From Piscicola geometra (Eukaryota > Annelida > Clitellata > Hirudinida > Piscicolidae), in the NCBI GenBank assembly GCA_943735955.1, contig OX030962.1, forward strand, positions 4,730,120 to 4,794,119: a stretch of DNA of 64,000 bases, in the 5' to 3' direction. The notes under the pieces are model-generated. The model ran no database searches. It had not been told where the DNA came from and saw nothing but the letters and a program-made list of their open reading frames with translations. This document shows, piece by piece, positions 28,649 through 40,800 of this stretch (the stretch's first letter is position 1; each line of letters starts with the position of its first letter). Position numbers and translations under genes: made by a program.

Positions 28649-30328
28649 GTTGTTGTTATATTACCTTTATTAATAAAATTAACATTTAAAATCACGCAAA
28701 CAAACAGGCAGATATGCACAAACACACACACACGAACACACACACACAAACACACACACACACGTACAAACACACACAAAGGCACACGCACCAGACACAG
28801 AGGTGTGTGTCTTGGAGCCTCCCAACTGCTCCTGCGTCACCTCCTCATTCGTGACGGCCTTGACGACGTCTGGTCCCGTGATGAAGAGGTGCGAGGTGTC
28901 CTGCAGGCGAGGTGGAGCGAGGGGAGCAGGGTGGATAGGGTGGATGGGGTGGATAGGGTGGGTGGTGCTTGAGTGAAGGGAAGGTGCAGGTGATTGGAGT
29001 GGAGGTGGGGGGTGGGATAGAGGGAAGGTGGAGTTGATTGAAGAGGGTGGTGGAAGAGGATGGTGGTGGAGTGGAGAAGCTTGGAGTGGGTGAGTGATGG
29101 AAAGAGGTGGTGGTGGAATAAAAGTGTGGTGGAGAAAGGTGGATGTAGAGTTGAATGGTGGTGGTGGAGTGGGAGGGTGGTGGACTTGAATGGTGGTGGA
29201 GTGGGAGGGTGGTGGAGTGGGAGGGTGGTGAACTTGAAGACTGGTGGTGGAGTGGGAGGGTGACTGACCTTGACCATGAAGGTGAAGTCCGTCAAGGCAG
29301 GCAAGTACACAGCCCCTCCTGCAAGAGACGATGATGATGATGATGATGACGACGATGATGATGATGATGATGATGATGATGACGATGATGATGATGACGA
29401 CGATGACGATGCTATTGGGTAAAAGTTAATTATATTCTCCCCCTCCTGCCCCCCTTTTCTCCTTCTCAACCCCTCCTCCCCCCACCTGCACACGGGCCCA
29501 TGATGAGCGATATTTGAGGAATGACGCCTGACGCCATGACGTTCTGCTGGAAGATCTCCGCATAGCCCGCCAACGAGGCCACCCCCTCCTGCCATCATAT
29601 CAATAATAATTTTCATGATAATAATAATAATAATAATAATCATTTACATATTATTATTATTATTATTAATTTTAAAAAAATTAGAAGCAACAATTTTAAA
29701 AATAATGATGATAATTATAAAATATTACTAAAAATAAATATTACTAAAAAAATATTCATATTACTAACAGCATAATAATAATGATAATAGGAATAATAGG
29801 AATAATGAGAATATTGTAATTAATATGGAAGGCATGCCTGGATACGAGCTCCTCCTGAGTCGTTGATGCCGATCACTGGCACTCCGACCAACATCGCCTG
29901 CTCCATTATCTGCCGTCGTCGAGTTGAATTGCATTGAACTCGTCGCACTAGGAAGTCGTCGTTCAAGACCCCTTTCTATTATTCATCACCATCTCACCCA
30001 GCCACTGCCTATTCTCTCTAAATCATCACTATCTTACCCAAGAAACCCCACCAATGCCATAATCTCTGTTCCAGCCATTTTCATAGCTTCACCACCTCCT
30101 TTACCATCCCACAACACACATTCCTAATTTACAGCATTCTCCCGCCCTTTACCCTCCACCCTACCTCCGCCCCCCTCCACCTCCATCCACCCCCATCCCC
30201 ACCTTGCAAATCTTCTTGGCGTGCGCATACGACAACGACCCACCATAGACAGTGAAGTCCTGACTGAAGATGTAGCAGGGTCGACCGAATATCTTCACCC
30301 TGCCCGTCACCACACTGTCGCATGGTGT
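27212..30328 (-). CDS. Propionyl-CoA carboxylase beta subunit, eight internal exons
   Basis: Carboxyltransferase subunit of the mitochondrial biotin enzyme that makes methylmalonyl-CoA from propionyl-CoA. Exons (minus strand): 30203-30328, 29838-29909, 29486-29588, 29269-29318, 28792-28900, 28347-28467, 27617-27698, 27212-27335, all in agreeing phase, 787 nt. Stretches matching [129 protein letters not shown]. The GGARI and GPCAGGA turns belong to the N-terminal carboxyltransferase domain that binds the acyl-CoA. Upstream exons must lie beyond the minisatellite, past the window end. The C-terminal domain exons (after KVAAG) are not found downstream, where LINE and palindrome DNA follow. The second intron begins GC. 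Human PCCB has Ser where this has Leu in AVYLPAL. Confidence 0.93.
27336..27616. other. PCCB intron with GTGATGATG/AT-rich repeats
   Basis: Intron between the last two visible PCCB exons. It contains a GAT/GGT run (27340-27450) and a short inverted AT palindrome (AAATAAATTATTTATTTATT, about 27537-27556). Confidence 0.7.
27705..28215. repeat. G-rich minisatellite in a PCCB intron
   Basis: Irregular units of TTGAGTGGGTTGGTGGGTGG with GATGGTGGTGG or TTTGGGTGGGAAGATGG variants. The plus strand has many GGG and GG runs (quadruplex potential); the transcript of PCCB would carry the C-rich strand. Confidence 0.85.
28472..28522. repeat. (GGT)n microsatellite
   Basis: Pure GGT/GTG triplets, ending eight bases from the acceptor of the PCCB exon 28347-28467. 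On the gene strand it forms (CCA)n as the pyrimidine-containing tract. Confidence 0.9.
28613..28650. repeat. (TTA)n microsatellite
   Basis: About twelve TTA triplets in a PCCB intron. Confidence 0.9.
28718..28782. repeat. (CA)n-type tract
   Basis: Interrupted CA repeats just downstream of the donor of PCCB exon 28792-28900. Confidence 0.85.
28905..29262. repeat. GGTGGAGTG-rich minisatellites in a PCCB intron
   Basis: Two related blocks: GGATAGGGTGGATGGGGTGG units (about 28930-28970) and GGTGGTGGAGTGGGAGGGTG units (about 29150-29262). The second resembles the GTGGAGTGGAGTG part of the giant array upstream and may share its origin. Confidence 0.75.
29333..29412. repeat. (GAT)n microsatellite
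   Basis: GAT/GAC triplets in the PCCB intron next to the 50-nt exon. Confidence 0.9.
29589..29837. other. PCCB intron of GC-AG type, AT-rich with (AAT)n
   Basis: On the minus strand the upstream exon ends ATCCAG followed by GCATGCC, and the intron ends GATGGCAG. The nearby GTATCC would break the frame, so the GC donor is required by the protein (GGARIQ|EGVAS). The interior has AAT runs at 29620-29665. Confidence 0.75.
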
Positions 30329-33300
30329 CTGTTTGGTTGTGATGTGCCATGGAGTGGTGCCTGAGATGCTGACAGTGTGGAGTGGTGTCTGAGATGGTGA
30401 CAGTGTGGAGTGGAGTGGTGCCTGAGATGCTGACAGTGTGGAGTGGAGTGGTGCCTGAGATGCTGACAGTGTGAAGTGGAGTGGTGCCTGAGATGCTGAC
30501 AGTGTGGAGTGGAGTGGTGCCTGAGATGCTGACAGAGTGGAGTGGAGTGGTACCTGAGATGCTGACAGTGTGAAGTGGAGTGGTGCCTGAGATGCTGACA
30601 GTGTGGAGTGGAGTGGTGTCTGAGATGCTGACAGTGTGGAGTGGAGTGGTGCCTGAGATGCTGACAGTGTGGAGTGGAGTGGTGTCTGAGATGCTGACAG
30701 TGTGGAGTGGAGTGGTGCCTGAGATGCTGACAGTGTGGAGTGGAGTGGTGCCTGAGATGCTGACAGTGTGGAGTGGAGTGGTGCCTGAGATGCTGACAGT
30801 GTGGAGTGGTGTCTGAGATGCTGACAGTGTGGAGTGGAGTGGTGCCTGAGATGCTGACAGAGTGGACTGGAGTGGTGCCTGAGATGCTGACAGTGTGGAG
30901 TGGAGTGGTGCCTGAGATGCTGACAGTGTGGAGTGGAGTGGTGCCTGAGATGCTGACAGTGTGGAGTGGAGTGGTGCCTGAGATGCTGACAGTGTGGAGT
31001 GGTGCCTGAGATGCTGACAGTGTGGAGTGGTGCCTGAGATGCTGACAGTGTGGAGTGGAGTGGTGCCTGAGATGCTGACAGTGTGGAGTGGAGTGGTGCC
31101 TGAGATGCTGACAGTGTGGAGTGGAGTGGTGCCTGAGATGCTGACAGTGTGGAGTGGAGTGGTGCATGAGATGCTGACAGTGTGGAGTGGAGTGGTGCCT
31201 GAGATGCTGACAGTGTGGAGTGGAGTGGTGCCTGAGATGCTGACAGTGTGGAGTGGAGTGGTGCCTGAGATGCTGACAGTGTGAAGTGGAGTGGTGCCTG
31301 AGATGCTGACAGTGTGGAGTGGAGTGGTGCCTGAGATGCTGACAGTGTGGAGTGGAGTGGTGTCTGAGATGCTGACAGTGTGGAGTGGAGTGGTGCCTGA
31401 GATGCTGACAGTGTGGAGTGGTGCCTGAGATGCTGACAGTGTGGAGTGGAGTGGTGCCTGAGATGCTGACAGTGTGGAGTGGAGTGGTGCCTGAGATGCT
31501 GACAGTGTGGAGTGGAGTGGTGCCTGAGATGCTGACAGTGTAGAGTGGAGTGGTGCCTGAGATGCTGACAGTGTGGAGTGGAGTGGTGCCTGAGATGCTG
31601 ACAGTGTGGAGTGGAGTGGTGCCTGAGATGCTGACAGTGTGGAGTGGAGTGGTGCCTGAGATGCTGACAGTGTGGAGTGGTGCCTGAGATGCTGACAGTG
31701 TGGAGTGGAGTGGTGCCTGAGATGCTGACAGTGTGGAGTGGAGTGGTGCCTGAGATGCTGACAGTGTGGAGTGGAGTGGTGCCTGAGATGCTGACAGTGT
31801 GGAGTGGAGTGGTGCCTGAGATGCTGACAGTGTGGAGTGGTGTCTGAGATGCTGACAGTGTGGAGTGGTGCCTGAGATGCTGACAGTGTGGAGTGGAGTG
31901 GTGCCTGAGATGCTGACAGAGTGGAGTGGTGCCTGAAATGCTGACAGAGTGGAGTGGAGTGGTGCCTGAGATGCTGACAGTGTGGAGTGGACTGGTGTCT
32001 GAGATGCTGACAGTGTGGAGTGGAGTGGTGCCTGAGATGCTGACAGTGTGGAGTGGAGTGGTGCCTGAGATGCTGACAGTGTGAAGTGGAGTGGTGCCTG
32101 AGATGCTGACAGTGTGGAGTGGAGTGGTGTCTGAGATGCTGACCGTGTGGAGTGGAGTGGTGCCTGAGATGCTGACAGTGTGGAGTGGAGTGGTGTCTGA
32201 GATGCTGACAGTGTGGAGTGGAGTGGTGCCTGAGATGCTGACAGTGTGGAGTGGAGTGGTGCCTGAGATGCTGACAGTGTGGAGTGGTGCCTGAGATGCT
32301 GACAGTGTGGAGTGGTGCCTGAGATGCTGACAGTGTGGAGTGGAGTGGTGCCTGAGATGCTGACAGTGTGGAGTGGTGCCTGAGATGCTGACAGTGTGGA
32401 GTGGAGTGGTGCCTGAGATGCTGACAGTGTGGAGTGGTGCCTGAGATGCTGACAGTGTGGAGTGGAGTGGTGCCTGAGATGCTGACAGTGTGGAGTGGAG
32501 TGGTGCCTGAGATGCTGACAGTGTGGAGTGGAGTGGTGCCTGAGATGCTGACAGTGTAGAGTGGAGTGGTGCCTGAGATGCTGACAGTGTGGAGTGGAGT
32601 GGTGCCTGAGATGCTGACAGTGTGGAGTGGAGTGGTGCCTGAGATGCTGACAGTGTGGAGTGGAGTGGTGCCTGAGATGCTGACAGTGTGGAGTGGTGCC
32701 TGAGATGCTGACAGTGTGGAGTGGAGTGGTGCCTGAGATGCTGACAGTGTGGAGTGGAGTGGTGCCTGAGATGCTGACAGTGTGGAGTGGAGTGGTGCCT
32801 GAGATGCTGACAGTGTGGAGTGGAGTGGTGCCTGAGATGCTGACAGTGTGGAGTGGTGTCTGAGATGCTGACAGTGTGGAGTGGTGCCTGAGATGCTGAC
32901 AGTGTGGAGTGGAGTGGTGCCTGAGATGCTGACAGAGTGGAGTGGTGCCTGAAATGCTGACAGAGTGGAGTGGAGTGGTGCCTGAGATGCTGACAGTGTG
33001 GAGTGGAGTGGTGTCTGAGATGCTGACAGTGTGGAGTGGAGTGGTGCCTGAGATGCTGACAGTGTGGAGTGGAGTGGTGCCTGAGATGCTGACAGTGTGA
33101 AGTGGAGTGGTGCCTGAGATGCTGACAGTGTGGAGTGGAGTGGTGTCTGAGATGCTGACCGTGTGGAGTGGAGTGGTGCCTGAGATGCTGACAGTGTGGA
33201 GTGGAGTGGTGTCTGAGATGCTGACAGTGTGGAGTGGAGTGGTGCCTGAGATGCTGACAGTGTGGAGTGGAGTGGTGCCTGAGATGCTGACAGTGTGGAG

Positions 33301-36009
33301 TGGTGCCTGAGATGCTGACAGTGTGGAGTGGTGCCTGAGATGCTGACAGTGTGGAGTGGAGTGGTGCCTGAGATGCTGACAGTGTGGAGTGGTGCCTGAG
33401 ATGCTGACAGTGTGGAGTGGAGTGGTGCCTGAGATGCTGACAGTGTGGAGTGGAGTGGTGCCTGAGATGCTGACAGTGTGGAGTGGAGTGGTGCCTGAGA
33501 TGCTGACAGTGTGGAGTGGTGTCTGAGATGCTGACAGTGTGGAGTGGAGTGGTGCCTGAGATGCTGACAGAGTGGAGTGGAGTGGTGCCTGAGATGCTGA
33601 CAGTGTGGAGTGGAGTGGTGCCTGAGATGCTGACAGTGTGGAGTGGTGCCTGAGATGCTGACAGTGTGGAGTGGAGTGGTGCCTGAGATGCTGACAGTGT
33701 GGAGTGGAGTGGTGCCTGAGATGCTGACAGTGTGGAGTGGAGTGGTGCCTGAGATGCTGACAGTGTAGAGTGGAGTGGTGCCTGAGATGCTGACAGTGTG
33801 GAGTGGAGTGGTGCCTGAGATGCTGACAGTGTGGAGTGGAGTGGTGCCTGAGATGCTGACAGTGTGGAGTGGAGTGGTGCCTGAGATGCTGACAGTGTGG
33901 AGTGGTGCCTGAGATGCTGACAGTGTGGAGTGGAGTGGTGTCTGAGATGCTGACAGTGTGGAGTGGAGTGGTGCCTGAGATGCTGACAGTGTGGAGTGGA
34001 GTGGTGCCTGAGATGCTGACAGTGTGGAGTGGAGTGGTGCCTGAGATGCTGACAGTGTGGAGTGGAGTGGTGCCTGAGATGCTGACAGTGTGGAGTGGTG
34101 TCTGAGATGCTGACAGTGTGGAGTGGTGCCTGAGATGCTGACAGTGTGGAGTGGAGTGGTGCCTGAGATGCTGACAGAGTGGAGTGGTGCCTGAAATGCT
34201 GACAGAGTGGAGTGGAGTGGTGCCTGAGATGCTGACAGTGTGGAGTGGAGTGGTGTCTGAGATGCTGACAGTGTGGAGTGGAGTGGTGCCTGAGATGCTG
34301 ACAGTGTGGAGTGGAGTGGTGCCTGAGATGCTGACAGTGTGAAGTGGAGTGGTGCCTGAGATGCTGACAGTGTGGAGTGGAGTGGTGTCTGAGATGCTGA
34401 CCGTGTGGAGTGGAGTGGTGCCTGAGATGCTGACAGTGTGGAGTGGAGTGGTGTCTGAGATGCTGACAGTGTGGAGTGGAGTGGTGCCTGAGATGCTGAC
34501 AGTGTGGAGTGGAGTGGTGCCTGAGATGCTGACAGTGTGGAGTGGTGCCTGAGATGCTGACAGTGTGGAGTGGTGCCTGAGATGCTGACAGTGTGGAGTG
34601 GAGTGGTGCCTGAGATGCTGACAGTGTGGAGTGGTGCCTGAGATGCTGACAGTGTGGAGTGGAGTGGTGCCTGAGATGCTGACAGTGTGGAGTGGAGTGG
34701 TGCCTGAGATGCTGACAGTGTGGAGTGGAGTGGTGCCTGAGATGCTGACAGTGTGGAGTGGTGTCTGAGATGCTGACAGTGTGGAGTGGAGTGGTGCCTG
34801 AGATGCTGACAGAGTGGAGTGGAGTGGTGCCTGAGATGCTGACAGTGTGGAGTGGAGTGGTGCCTGAGATGCTGACAGTGTGGAGTGGAGTGGTGCCTGA
34901 GATGCTGACAGTGTGGAGTGGAGTGGTGCCTGAGATGCTGACAGTGTGGAGTGGTGCCTGAGATGCTGACAGTGTGGAGTGGTGCCTGAGATGCTGACAG
35001 TGTGGAGTGGAGTGGTGCCTGAGATGCTGACAGTGTGGAGTGGAGTGGTGCCTGAGATGCTGACAGTGTGGAGTGGAGTGGTGCCTGAGATGCTGACAGT
35101 GTGGAGTGGAGTGGTGCCTGAGATGCTGACAGTGTGGAGTGGAGTGGTGCCTGAGATGCTGACAGTGTGGAGTGGAGTGGTGCCTGAGATGCTGACAGTG
35201 TGGAGTGGAGTGGTGCCTGAGATGCTGACAGTGTGAAGTGGAGTGGTGCCTGAGATGCTGACAGTGTGGAGTGGAGTGGTGCCTGAGATGCTGACAGTGT
35301 GGAGTGGAGTGGTGTCTGAGATGCTGACAGTGTGGAGTGGAGTGGTGCCTGAGATGCTGACAGTGTGGAGTGGTGCCTGAGATGCTGACAGTGTGGAGTG
35401 GAGTGGTGCCTGAGATGCTGACAGTGTGGAGTGGAGTGGTGCCTGAGATGCTGACAGTGTGGAGTGGAGTGGTGCCTGAGATGCTGACAGTGTAGAGTGG
35501 AGTGGTGCCTGAGATGCTGACAGTGTGGAGTGGAGTGGTGCCTGAGATGCTGACAGTGTGGAGTGGAGTGGTGCCTGAGATGCTGACAGTGTGGAGTGGA
35601 GTGGTGCCTGAGATGCTGACAGTGTGGAGTGGTGCCTGAGATGCTGACAGTGTGGAGTGGAGTGGTGTCTGAGATGCTGACAGTGTGGAGTGGAGTGGTG
35701 CCTGAGATGCTGACAGTGTGGAGTGGAGTGGTGCCTGAGATGCTGACAGTGTGGAGTGGAGTGGTGCCTGAGATGCTGACAGTGTGGAGTGGTGTCTGAG
35801 ATGCTGACAGTGTGGAGTGGTGCCTGAGATGCTGACAGTGTGGAGTGGAGTGGTGCCTGAGATGCTGACAGAGTGGAGTGGTGCCTGAGATGCTGACAGT
35901 GTGGAGTGGAGTGGTGTCTGAGATGCTGACAGTGTGGAGTGGAGTGGTGCCTGAGATGCTGACAGTGTGGAGTGGAGTGGTGCCTGAGATGCTGACAGTG
36001 TGAAGTGGA

Positions 36010-37295
36010 GTGGTGCCTGAGATGCTGACAGTGTGGAGTGGAGTGGTGTCTGAGATGCTGACCGTGTGGAGTGGAGTGGTGCCTGAGATGCTGACAGTGT
36101 GGAGTGGAGTGGTGTCTGAGATGCTGACAGTGTGGAGTGGAGTGGTGCCTGAGATGCTGACAGTGTGGAGTGGAGTGGTGCCTGAGATGCTGACAGTGTG
36201 GAGTGGTGCCTGAGATGCTGACAGTGTGGAGTGGTGCCTGAGATGCTGACAGTGTGGAGTGGAGTGGTGCCTGAGATGCTGACAGTGTGGAGTGGTGCCT
36301 GAGATGCTGACAGTGTGGAGTGGAGTGGTGCCTGAGATGCTGACAGTGTGGAGTGGAGTGGTGCCTGAGATGCTGACAGTGTGGAGTGGAGTGGTGCCTG
36401 AGATGCTGACAGTGTGGAGTGGAGTGGTGCCTGAGATGCTGACAGTGTGGAGTGGAGTGGTGCCTGAGATGCTGACAGTGTGGAGTGGAGTGGTGCCTGA
36501 GATGCTGACAGTGTGGAGTGGAGTGGTGCCTGAGATGCTGACAGTGTGGAGTGGTGTCTGAGATGCTGACAGTGTGGAGTGGTGCCTGAGATGCTGAAGG
36601 TGTGGAGTGGAGTGGTGCCTGAGATGCTGACAGAGTGGAGTGGTGCCTGAGATGCTGACAGAGTGGAGTGGAGTGGTGCCTGAGATGCTGACAGTGTGGA
36701 GTGGAGTGGTGCCTGAGATGCTGACAGTGTGGAGTGGAGTGGTGCCTGAGATGCTGACAGTGTGGAGTGGAGTGGTGCCTGAGATGCTGACAGAGTGGAG
36801 TGGAGTGGTGCCTGAGATGCTGACAGTGTGAAGTGGAGTGGTGCCTGAGATGCTGACAGTGTGGAGTGGAGTGGTGTCTGAGATGCTGACAGTGTGGAGT
36901 GGAGTGGTGCCTGAGATGCTGACAGTGTGGGGTGGAGTGGTGTCTGAGATGCTGACAGTGTGGAGTGGAGTGGTGCCTGAGATGCTGACAGTGTGGAGTG
37001 GAGTGGTGCCTGAGATGCTGACAGTGTGGAGTGGTGCCTGAGATGCTGACAGTGTGGAGTGGTGCCTGAGATGCTGATAGTGTGGAGTGGAGTGGTGCCT
37101 GAGATGCTGACAGTGTGGAGTGGAGTGGTGCCTGAGATGCTGACAGTGTGGAGTGGAGTGGTGCCTGAGATGCTGACAGTGTGGAGTGGAGTGGTGCCTG
37201 AGATGCTGACAGTGTGGAGTGGAGTGGTGTCTGAGATGCTGACAGTGTGGAGTGGCGCCTCAGATGCTGACAGTGTGGAGTGGAGTGGTGCCTGA
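36010..37295. repeat. Higher-order block A, copy 1
   Basis: The order of long and short units and of variants (GGGTGG at about 36930, GCTGAAGG at about 36596, GCTGATAG at 37076, GCGCCTCAG at about 37256) is repeated exactly 2,451 bp later (from 38461) and again 7,046 bp after that (from 45507). Confidence 0.88.
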
Positions 37296-37849
37296 GATGC
37301 TGACAGAGTGGAGTGGTGCCTGAGATGCTGACAGAGTGGAGTGGAGTGGTGCCTGAGATGCTGACAGTGTGGAGTGGAGTGGTGCCTGAGATGCTGACAG
37401 TGTGGAGTGGAGTGGTGCCTGAGATGCTGACAGAGTGGAGTGGTGCCTGAGATGCTGACAGAGTGGAGTGGAGTGGTGCCTGAGATGCTGACAGTGTGGA
37501 GTGGAGTGGTGCCTGAGATGCTGACAGTGTGGAGTGGAGTGGTGCCTGAGATGCTGACAGTGTGGAGTGGTGCCTGAGATGCTGACAGTGTGGAGTGGTG
37601 CCTGAGATGCTGACAGTGTGGAGTGGAGTGGTGCCTGAGATGCTGACAGTGTGGAGTGGAGTGGTGCCTGAGATGCTGACAGTGTGGAGTGGAGTGGTGC
37701 CTGAGATGCTGACAGTGTGGAGTGGAGTGGTGCCTGAGATGCTGACAGTGTGGAGTGGAGTGGTGCCTGAGATGCTGACAGTGTGGAGTGGTGCCTGAGA
37801 TGCTGACAGTGTGGAGTGGAGTGGTGCCTGAGATGCTGACAGTGTGGAG

Positions 37850-40800
37850 TGGAGTGGTGCCTGAGATGCTGACAGTGTGGAGTGGAGTGGTGCCTGAGAT
37901 GCTGACAGTGTAGAGTGGAGTGGTGCCTGAGATGCTGACAGTGTGGAGTGGAGTGGTGCCTGAGATGCTGACAGTGTGGAGTGGAGTGGTGCCTGAGATG
38001 CTGACAGTGTGGAGTGGAGTGGTGCCTGAGATGCTGACAGTGTGGAGTGGTGCCTGAGATGCTGACAGTGTGGAGTGGAGTGGTGTCTGAGATGCTGACA
38101 GTGTGGAGTGGAGTGGTGCCTGAGATGCTGACAGTGTGGAGTGGAGTGGTGCCTGAGATGCTGACAGTGTGGAGTGGAGTGGTGCCTGAGATGCTGACAG
38201 TGTGGAGTGGAGTGGTGCCTGAGATGCTGACAGTGTGGAGTGGTGTCTGAGATGCTGACAGTGTGGAGTGGTGCCTGAGATGCTGACAGTGTGGAGTGGA
38301 GTGGTGCCTGAGATGCTGACAGAGTGGAGTGGTGCCTGAGATGCTGACAGTGTGGAGTGGAGTGGTGTCTGAGATGCTGACAGTGTGGAGTGGAGTGGTG
38401 CCTGAGATGCTGACAGTGTGGAGTGGAGTGGTGCCTGAGATGCTGACAGTGTGAAGTGGAGTGGTGCCTGAGATGCTGACAGTGTGGAGTGGAGTGGTGT
38501 CTGAGATGCTGACCGTGTGGAGTGGAGTGGTGCCTGAGATGCTGACAGTGTGGAGTGGAGTGGTGTCTGAGATGCTGACAGTGTGGAGTGGAGTGGTGCC
38601 TGAGATGCTGACAGTGTGGAGTGGAGTGGTGCCTGAGATGCTGACAGTGTGGAGTGGTGCCTGAGATGCTGACAGTGTGGAGTGGTGCCTGAGATGCTGA
38701 CAGTGTGGAGTGGAGTGGTGCCTGAGATGCTGACAGTGTGGAGTGGTGCCTGAGATGCTGACAGTGTGGAGTGGAGTGGTGCCTGAGATGCTGACAGTGT
38801 GGAGTGGAGTGGTGCCTGAGATGCTGACAGTGTGGAGTGGAGTGGTGCCTGAGATGCTGACAGTGTGGAGTGGAGTGGTGCCTGAGATGCTGACAGTGTG
38901 GAGTGGAGTGGTGCCTGAGATGCTGACAGTGTGGAGTGGAGTGGTGCCTGAGATGCTGACAGTGTGGAGTGGAGTGGTGCCTGAGATGCTGACAGTGTGG
39001 AGTGGTGTCTGAGATGCTGACAGTGTGGAGTGGTGCCTGAGATGCTGAAGGTGTGGAGTGGAGTGGTGCCTGAGATGCTGACAGAGTGGAGTGGTGCCTG
39101 AGATGCTGACAGAGTGGAGTGGAGTGGTGCCTGAGATGCTGACAGTGTGGAGTGGAGTGGTGCCTGAGATGCTGACAGTGTGGAGTGGAGTGGTGCCTGA
39201 GATGCTGACAGTGTGGAGTGGAGTGGTGCCTGAGATGCTGACAGAGTGGAGTGGAGTGGTGCCTGAGATGCTGACAGTGTGAAGTGGAGTGGTGCCTGAG
39301 ATGCTGACAGTGTGGAGTGGAGTGGTGTCTGAGATGCTGACAGTGTGGAGTGGAGTGGTGCCTGAGATGCTGACAGTGTGGGGTGGAGTGGTGTCTGAGA
39401 TGCTGACAGTGTGGAGTGGAGTGGTGCCTGAGATGCTGACAGTGTGGAGTGGAGTGGTGCCTGAGATGCTGACAGTGTGGAGTGGTGCCTGAGATGCTGA
39501 CAGTGTGGAGTGGTGCCTGAGATGCTGATAGTGTGGAGTGGAGTGGTGCCTGAGATGCTGACAGTGTGGAGTGGAGTGGTGCCTGAGATGCTGACAGTGT
39601 GGAGTGGAGTGGTGCCTGAGATGCTGACAGTGTGGAGTGGAGTGGTGCCTGAGATGCTGACAGTGTGGAGTGGAGTGGTGTCTGAGATGCTGACAGTGTG
39701 GAGTGGCGCCTCAGATGCTGACAGTGTGGAGTGGAGTGGTGCCTGAGATGCTGACAGAGTGGAGTGGTGCCTGAGATGCTGACAGAGTGGAGTGGAGTGG
39801 TGCCTGAGATGCTGACAGTGTGGAGTGGAGTGGTGCCTGAGATGCTGACAGTGTGGAGTGGAGTGGTGCCTGAGATGCTGACAGAGTGGAGTGGTGCCTG
39901 AGATGCTGACAGAGTGGAGTGGAGTGGTGCCTGAGATGCTGACAGTGTGGAGTGGAGTTGTGCCTGAGATGCTGACAGTGTGGAGTGGAGTGGTGCCTGA
40001 GATGCTGACAGTGTGGAGTGGTGCCTGAGATGCTGACAGTGTGGAGTGGTGCCTGAGATGCTGACAGTGTGGAGTGGAGTGGTGCCTGAGATGCTGACAG
40101 TGTGGAGTGGAGTGGTGCCTGAGATGCTGACAGTGTGGAGTGGAGTGGTGCCTGAGATGCTGACAGTGTGGAGTGGAGTGGTGCCTGAGATGCTGACAGA
40201 GTGGAGTGGTGCCTGAGATGCTGACAGTGTGGAGTGGTGCCTGAGATGCAGACAGTGTAGAGTGGAGTGGTGCCTGAGATGCTGACAGTGTGGAGTGGTG
40301 CCTGAGATGCAGACAGTGTGGAGTGGAGTGGTGCCTGAGATGCTGACAGAGTGGAGTGGAGTGGTGCCTGAGATGCTAACAGTGTGGAGTGGAGTGGTGC
40401 CTGAGATGCTGACAGTGTGGAGTGGAGTGGTGCCTGAGATGCTGCCAGTGTGGAGTGGTGCCTGAGATGCTGACAGTGTGGAGTGGTGCCTGAGATGCTG
40501 ACAGTGTGGAGTGGAGTGGTGCCTGAGATGCTGACAGTGTGGAGTGGAGTGGTGCCTGAGATGCTGACAGTGTGGAGTGGAGTGGTGCCTGAGATGCTGA
40601 CAGTGTGGAGTGGAGTGGTGCCTGAGATGCTGACAGTGTGGAGTGGAGTGGTGCCTGAGATGCTGACAGTGTGGAGTGGAGTGGTGCCTGAGATGCTGAC
40701 AGTGTGGAGTGGAGTGGTGTCTGAGATGCTGACAGTGTGGAGTGGAGTGGTGCCTGAGATGCTGACAGTGTGGAGTGGAGTGGTGTCTGAGATGCTGACA

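Noticed and set aside
30307..31167. 286-codon minus-strand frame of [11 protein letters not shown] repeats
   Set aside because: It is the antisense of a run of 33-bp units plus a PCCB exon end in another frame; the 33-bp period leaves all frames free of stops where the unit has none.
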